From: Peptostreptococcaceae bacterium
GTDB taxonomy: Bacteria; Bacillota; Clostridia; Peptostreptococcales; Peptostreptococcaceae
Direction: 5' to 3'
Assembly (NCBI GenBank): GCA_902363255.1
Contig: CABIZO010000001.1
Coordinates: 558,001 to 622,000, forward strand
Length of the DNA stretch: 64,000 bases
Below are positions 59,627 through 64,000 of the stretch, piece after piece (position 1 is the stretch's first letter; each line of letters opens with the position of its first letter). A program made the translations under genes and the position numbers. The notes under the pieces are model-generated. The model had not been told where the DNA came from. It did no database searches and was given only the letters and a program-made list of their open reading frames with translations.

Positions 59627-60565
59627 ATGAGTAAAGTATATGATGTTATCGTCATTGGTGGAGGTCCAGCAGGGCTTTCAGCTGCATTATATGCAGGGAG
59701 GGCAAGACTAAATACTCTAGTAATTGAAAAGAAAAAAGAAGGTGGCCAAATAGCTCTAACTTCTGAAGTAGAAAATTACCCAGGTTGCATTGAAGGTGAA
59801 TCTGGTCCTTCATTAATAGATAGAATGCATAAACAAGTACTTCATTTTGGAGCTGAGGTTGTTTATGATGAAATAGAATCTGTATCATTGGAAGGTTCTA
59901 TAAAAGAACTAAAAGGAAAAAAAGATGAATATAAAGCTAAAACAGTGATTATAGCTACAGGAGCTTCATCAAGACCTATAGGTTGCAAAAATGAAAAAGA
60001 TTATATAGGTAAAGGGGTTTCATATTGTGCAACATGTGATGGATCTTTCTTTGAAGACTTTGATGTATATGTAGTTGGTGGTGGAGATACAGCTGTAGAA
60101 GAAGCAATGTATCTTACTAAGTTCGGAAGAAGTGTAACAATAATTCATAGAAGAAATGAACTTAGAGCTGCTAAATCTATACAAGATAAGGCTTTTAAAA
60201 ATGAGAAGATAAAGTTCATGTGGGATACTGTAGTTAAAGAGGTAAATGGAGATGGAATCTTAAGTTCTATGGTTGTTGAAAATGTAAAAACAGGAGAATC
60301 AACAACTATAGAAGCAGATGAAGAAGATATGACATTTGGATTATTTGGATTTATTGGATATCTTCCAAAAACTGATTTATTCAAAGGCATCTTAACTCTA
60401 GAAAATGGATATATAGTTACAGATGAAAATATGAAGACAAATATAGATGGAGTGTTTGCTGCTGGAGATGTTAGAGTTAAGTCTCTAAGACAGGTAGTAA
60501 CAGCAACTTCAGATGGTGCTATAGCAGCTGTTCAAGCTGAAAAATATATAGAATCTTTAGAATAA
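59627..60565 (+). CDS. trxB: Thioredoxin reductase
   Basis: A 312-residue NADPH-dependent flavoprotein that reduces the thioredoxin encoded next, which in turn reduces GrdA. FAD loop VIGGGPAGLSAALYAGRA near residue 8; redox pair C134-A-T-C137 in SYCATCDGSFF; NADPH loop VVGGGDTAVEEAMYL near 152; FAD C-terminal GVFAAGDVR near 278. SD GGAGGG. Third enzyme gene of module 2; no copy exists in module 1, so one reductase serves both. Confidence 0.95.
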   Translation: MSKVYDVIVIGGGPAGLSAALYAGRARLNTLVIEKKKEGGQIALTSEVENYPGCIEGESGPSLIDRMHKQVLHFGAEVVYDEIESVSLEGSIKELKGKKDEYKAKTVIIATGASSRPIGCKNEKDYIGKGVSYCATCDGSFFEDFDVYVVGGGDTAVEEAMYLTKFGRSVTIIHRRNELRAAKSIQDKAFKNEKIKFMWDTVVKEVNGDGILSSMVVENVKTGESTTIEADEEDMTFGLFGFIGYLPKTDLFKGILTLENGYIVTDENMKTNIDGVFAAGDVRVKSLRQVVTATSDGAIAAVQAEKYIESLE

Positions 60566-60578
60566 TGGAGGAGAGAAA

Positions 60579-60896
60579 ATGTTAGTAGTTGATAAAAATA
60601 CTTTTAAAACTGAAGTACTTGAAAGTGAAGGATATGTATTAGTAGATTTCTTTGGTGATGGTTGTGAGCCTTGTGCAGCTTTAATGCCTACAGTTGAGGC
60701 TTTAAGCGAAAAATATGGAGAGCAATTAAAGTTCACTAAATTAAATACAACTAAGGCAAGAAGACTTGCTATAAGTGAAAAAATATTAGGTTTACCAGTT
60801 ATTGCTATATACAAAGATGGAGCTAAAGTTGATGAAGTAGTTAAAGAAGATGCAACTGAAGAGAACATAGAAGCAATGATAAAAAAATACTTATAA
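60579..60896 (+). CDS. trxA: Glycine-reductase-type thioredoxin (GCEPC)
   Basis: A 105-residue thioredoxin fold protein with active site G-C29-E-P-C32 in FFGDGCEPCAALMP, in place of WCGPC. Thioredoxins of glycine-reductase organisms (Clostridium sticklandii, Eubacterium acidaminophilum group) carry GCxPC sites of this sort. It passes electrons from TrxB to GrdA/protein C. cis-Pro in LGLPVIAIY near 71. Start ATG, 13 nt after the trxB stop, with GGAGGAG. The classical WCGPC thioredoxin at 13767 is separate. Confidence 0.95.
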   Translation: MLVVDKNTFKTEVLESEGYVLVDFFGDGCEPCAALMPTVEALSEKYGEQLKFTKLNTTKARRLAISEKILGLPVIAIYKDGAKVDEVVKEDATEENIEAMIKKYL

Positions 60897-61041
60897 ATAT
60901 GGAGCCAACGACATATCCGTTAATTAAAATATTTATAGAATAAGATCATTTGGTTTATAAGGACAGTGGTTGCATAACAAAAAATCATCTATGCATCTAT
61001 TGTTAAATATAAAATAAAAATAAGGACAGGAGGTATTTCTA

Positions 61042-61512
61042 ATGAGTATATTAGAAAATAAGAAAGTCATCATTATTGGTGACAGAGATGGTATTCCTGG
61101 TCCAGCAATAGAAGAATGTGTTAAGACAGCTGGTGGAGAGGTAGTTTTCTCTTCAACTGAATGCTTTGTCTGAACTGCTGCTGGAGCAATGGACCTAGAA
61201 AACCAAAAAAGAGTAAAAGAATTTGCTGAAGAATTTGGTTGTGAAAATGTTGTTGTTATGTTAGGTGCTGCAGAGGGTGAAGCTGCAGGTCTTGCTGCAG
61301 AAACTGTAACTGCAGGTGACCCAACATATGCAGGTCCATTGACAGGAGTCCAGTTAGGACTTCAAGTATACCATGCTTGTGAACCACAAGTAAAAGAAGA
61401 ATTTGATGCTAGCGTTTATGACGAGCAAATAGGTATGATGGAAATGGTATTAGATGTTGATGATATAGTAAATGAAATGACATCTATAAGAGAACAATTC
61501 TGTAAATATTAA
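61042..61512 (+). CDS. grdA: Glycine reductase component A, selenoprotein GrdA (copy 2)
   Basis: A 156-residue selenoprotein. TGA 61171-61173 is Sec44 in CFV-U-TAAGAMDLENQ; frame ends at TAA 61510. Preceded by AGGAGG and by TAAGGACAGGAGGTATTT, the same leader as in copy 1 (about 20 nt identical). Nearly the same protein as copy 1. The 145-nt gap from trxA holds only a weak TGCATA / TATGCA hairpin. It delivers the carboxymethyl selenoether to GrdC/GrdD. Confidence 0.95.
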
Positions 61513-61538
61513 GAATATGTGTAAATATTAAAATAATT

Positions 61539-61582
61539 TAGCTAATCGATAATGAGAGCTTTACACTCATATCGATTAGCTA
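61539..61582 (+). other. Strong hairpin between grdA2 and grdCD
   Basis: TAGCTAATCGAT pairs with ATCGATTAGCTA (12 bp perfect) and inner ATGAG with CTCAT, with one bulged A: 17 bp in all. It is followed by CTTTAAAAATAG, not a T run, so it is a processing/stability element or partial attenuator rather than a standard terminator. Confidence 0.75.
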
Positions 61583-61604
61583 CTTTAAAAATAGGGGGAA
61601 AACT

Positions 61605-64000
61605 ATGAATAGTGTATTAAAAGCAGCAGGATACATACTTGCTCATACTCCTGATATGGTAATTCATAACGGGACTACTCAAACTACTGAGAGAGTAGTT
61701 AATCCAGATTCTGAGTATTTAAAAGTGTTAAAAGATCATATAAGAACTTATGATGAGGTGATAAAATACCCACCAAATCAAGCTTATATAGGAAATATAA
61801 CTCCAGATGAATTATCAAAATATGCAATGCCTTGGTATGATAAAGAAGCTCCAAATGCAAGTAAATACGGTAAGTTTGGAGAAATAATGCCGCAAGAAGA
61901 GTTTATAGGATTAATGCAAATATGTGATGTATTTGATTTAGTTAAATTAGAAAAAAACTTTGCATCTTTAAGTAAAAAATTATTAAGTGAAAATAAATTA
62001 ATTTCATCTAACTTAGTTGAACAAATTAAGGAAGGCGAAGATATAGACACAATAAAGAAATTTATAGAAGAAGAGCATGCAGAGCCTTTATACAATGATG
62101 GAAAGATTGTAGGTTGTGTTAAAAATGCTCATGATGTTGATCAAAATTTATCTGCTCATGTTTTATTTGAAAATTTAGTGTCAAAAGCATCTTGCTCTTT
62201 CTCTATAATGAATATGCTTGATAAATATGATATTAATAAAGATGACATAGATTATGTTATAGATTGTTGTGAAGAAGCATGTGGTGACATGAATCAAAGA
62301 GGTGGAGGAAACTTTGCAAAAGCTGCTGCTGAAATAGCAGGATTAAATAACGCTACAGGATCAGATGTTAGAGGATTCTGTGCAGGACCTGCTCATGCTA
62401 TGGTTCATGCGGCCGCATTAGTTAAAAGTGGTACATTTAAAAATGTAATAGTTTGTGCTGGTGGTTCCACTGCCAAACTTGGAATGAATGGTAAAGACCA
62501 TGTGAAAAAAGGTATGCCAATACTTGAAGATATGGTTGCTGGATTTGCAGTATTAGTAAGTGAAAATGATGGTGAAAGCCCAGAAATAAGAAATGATATT
62601 GTAGGACGTCATACTGTTGGAACTGGCTCTTCTCCTCAAGCAGTAATAACTTCATTAGTTAGTAAACCACTTGAAAAAGCGGGACTTAAGATAACTGATA
62701 TACAAAAATATTCAGCAGAAATGCAAAACCCAGATATAACTAAACCAGCTGGAGCTGGAGATGTACCTAATGCTAACTACAAAATGATAGGTGCACTAGC
62801 TGTTAAGATGGGTAACTTAGATAGAAAAGAATTACCTTTATTTATACAAAATCATGGTATGGTAGGTTGGGCTCCAACTCAAGGGCATATACCATCAGGA
62901 GTGCCTTATCTAGGATTTGCTAGAGAAGATATAATGAATGGCAAAGTTAAAAATGCTATGATAATTGGTAAAGGAAGTTTATTCCTGGGAAGAATGACAA
63001 ATCTATTTGATGGTATATCATTTGTAATAGAAGAAAACTCATCTAAGAAATTCCAAGATTTAGAAGAAGGTGAAGCGGCTGATATTAAAATACCAAAAGT
63101 AGCAATAACTACTATAGGAAGTGAACATGGTGAAGTAAATGTAATTGAAGGAGCTTTAAAAGCTATTAAATCAAATATATCAGTTACTACTATAGGTAGT
63201 GAAAGTGCCGAGGGATTAAAGCATGTTAAAACAGATTGTGAAAAAGAAGCTCATGAAATAATGGAAAATCTTTTAGATAGCAATAAAGTTGATGCAGCAG
63301 TAACTATGCACTATCCATTCCCAATAGGAGTTTCTACAGTAGGTAGAGTAATAACTCCTGAAAAAGGAAGAGAAATGTTTATAGCAACTACCACAGGAAC
63401 TTCTTCTGCTGATAGAGTGGAAGGTATGGTTAAAAATGCTATTTATGGAATAATAACTGCAAAGGCTTGTGGTATTAAGAATCCAACTGTAGGAATAGCT
63501 AATGTAGATGGAGCTAGACAAGTTGAAATAGCTCTTAAGGAATTAAAAGAAAGAGGTTATGATATAAACTTTGCACAGTCTGATAGAGCGGATGGTGGAG
63601 TTGTTATGAGAGGTAACGACTTAATGACAGCATCAGCTGACGTAATGGTTACTGATTCATTGACAGGAAACCTACTAATAAAAATGTTCTCTGCTTATAA
63701 CTCAGGTGGAAAATATGAATCTGTAGGATATGGATATGGACCAGGAATAGGTAAAGATTTTAATAAATTAATAATGATCATATCAAGAGCATCAGGTGCT
63801 CCAGTTATAGAAGGTGCAATCAAGTTTGCAGCTGAACTTGTAAATAATGATGTTCACAATATATCAAAAGAAGAATTTGCAAAAGTTGAAAAGGCTGGAT
63901 TTAATGAAGTTTTACAAGGGCTAAAAAAATCTAAGCCAGAATTAACTGCAACATCTGAAGAAAAAGTAGAAGCACCAGAAAAAGAAGTTGTTACAGAGCA
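61605..64000 (+). CDS. grdC: Glycine reductase component C, GrdC-GrdD fusion (3' end outside window)
   Basis: Protein C takes the carboxymethyl group from GrdA and releases acetyl phosphate. The frame is open from ATG 61605 (SD GGGGG) to the window end, at least 798 codons. Residues about 1-475 match GrdC (beta subunit): HTPDMVIHNGTTQTTERVV, DCCEEACGDMNQRGGGNFAK, FCAGPAHAMVHAAA, MTNLFDGISFVIEEN. After a linker near 478-495 the same frame continues with GrdD-like (alpha, PlsX-type) sequence: VAITTIGSEHGEVNVIEGA, AKACGIKNPTVGIANVDGA, DVMVTDSLTGNLLIKM. In other operons known to me these are two genes of about 510 and 380 codons; here I find no stop between them. Confidence 0.92.
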   Translation, partial: MNSVLKAAGYILAHTPDMVIHNGTTQTTERVVNPDSEYLKVLKDHIRTYDEVIKYPPNQAYIGNITPDELSKYAMPWYDKEAPNASKYGKFGEIMPQEEFIGLMQICDVFDLVKLEKNFASLSKKLLSENKLISSNLVEQIKEGEDIDTIKKFIEEEHAEPLYNDGKIVGCVKNAHDVDQNLSAHVLFENLVSKASCSFSIMNMLDKYDINKDDIDYVIDCCEEACGDMNQRGGGNFAKAAAEIAGLNNATGSDVRGFCAGPAHAMVHAAALVKSGTFKNVIVCAGGSTAKLGMNGKDHVKKGMPILEDMVAGFAVLVSENDGESPEIRNDIVGRHTVGTGSSPQAVITSLVSKPLEKAGLKITDIQKYSAEMQNPDITKPAGAGDVPNANYKMIGALAVKMGNLDRKELPLFIQNHGMVGWAPTQGHIPSGVPYLGFAREDIMNGKVKNAMIIGKGSLFLGRMTNLFDGISFVIEENSSKKFQDLEEGEAADIKIPKVAITTIGSEHGEVNVIEGALKAIKSNISVTTIGSESAEGLKHVKTDCEKEAHEIMENLLDSNKVDAAVTMHYPFPIGVSTVGRVITPEKGREMFIATTTGTSSADRVEGMVKNAIYGIITAKACGIKNPTVGIANVDGARQVEIALKELKERGYDINFAQSDRADGGVVMRGNDLMTASADVMVTDSLTGNLLIKMFSAYNSGGKYESVGYGYGPGIGKDFNKLIMIISRASGAPVIEGAIKFAAELVNNDVHNISKEEFAKVEKAGFNEVLQGLKKSKPELTATSEEKVEAPEKEVVTE

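Noticed and set aside
60973..60998. Hairpin TGCATA / TATGCA upstream of grdA2 as a terminator or regulatory RNA
   Set aside because: Six pairs with a 13-nt AT-rich loop and no T run; too weak to annotate.

Overview
The window is a very AT-rich chromosomal segment of a low-GC Gram-positive anaerobe. It carries a selenoprotein glycine reductase locus (grdE, grdB, grdA, grdX, trxB, trxA and a grdC/grdD reading frame), tandem glycine riboswitches, a SAM-I riboswitch and strong Shine-Dalgarno (SD) sequences. This points to an amino-acid (Stickland) fermenting member of the Clostridia, most likely Peptostreptococcaceae (Clostridioides / Paeniclostridium / Paraclostridium type). The genus is inferred from gene content, not proven. 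I saw no rRNA, tRNA, CRISPR array, transposase or prophage module.

Layout. 1-2.3 kb: two ABC-2 permeases, the first cut by the window edge. 2.3-8 kb: an unknown FG-GAP-like protein, a family 3 glycosidase, small unknown proteins and an NhaA antiporter gene with a frameshift near its start. 7.8-9.7 kb (minus strand): a Crp/Fnr regulator with two YeeE/YedE sulfur-transport half-permeases. 9.7-16 kb: a secreted Ig-like protein, a small alarmone synthetase, a PstS-like lipoprotein, a holin-IV-like membrane protein, a rhodanese, a thioredoxin and a five-SH3 NlpC/P60 hydrolase with 222-bp tandem repeats. 16-26 kb: a flavodoxin/PNPOx fusion, a SAM-I riboswitch with an NhaC-family (probable methionine) transporter, UppP, a PHP phosphatase, a YitT protein, a SufS-like class V aminotransferase, and a MarR-MATE operon with two operator dyads. 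26-36 kb: a DbpA-like helicase, then a beta-glucoside operon (LicT-type antiterminator, EIIBCA, two GH1 enzymes) and a second GH3 enzyme. 36-41 kb: an ASKHA/DUF4445 protein, a MerR regulator with a 19-bp-spacer promoter, and an ECF sigma / anti-sigma / secreted protein / phosphodiesterase operon. 41-45 kb: an iron-siderophore ABC importer (YclNOPQ-like) under a promoter with three 17-bp dyads. 45-52 kb: an alpha/beta hydrolase, an AmmeMemo gene with an in-frame stop plus its radical-SAM partner, a shortened LacI-type regulator, a ROK glucokinase and an amidohydrolase.

52-64 kb is a large glycine reductase region. Module 1 is tandem glycine riboswitch - grdE1 - grdB1 - grdA1. Module 2 is tandem glycine riboswitch - grdX - grdE2 - grdB2 - trxB - trxA - grdA2 - grdCD. 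Both grdB and both grdA copies need recoding of an in-frame TGA as selenocysteine. The last gene reads through from a GrdC-like into a GrdD-like domain without a stop. NADPH electrons pass through TrxB and an atypical GCEPC thioredoxin to GrdA. GrdE/GrdB (pyruvoyl plus Sec) capture glycine, and GrdC/D release acetyl phosphate, so glycine reduction yields ATP. Each riboswitch ends in a terminator and should switch expression on when glycine is abundant.

The least expected signals are: a second LicT target (RAT) whose neighbouring hairpin covers the ribosome binding site of the PTS gene instead of forming a terminator; the GrdC-GrdD fusion and the duplicated riboswitch-grdEBA module; and three damaged genes (nhaA frameshift, AmmeMemo nonsense codon, LacI internal deletion).
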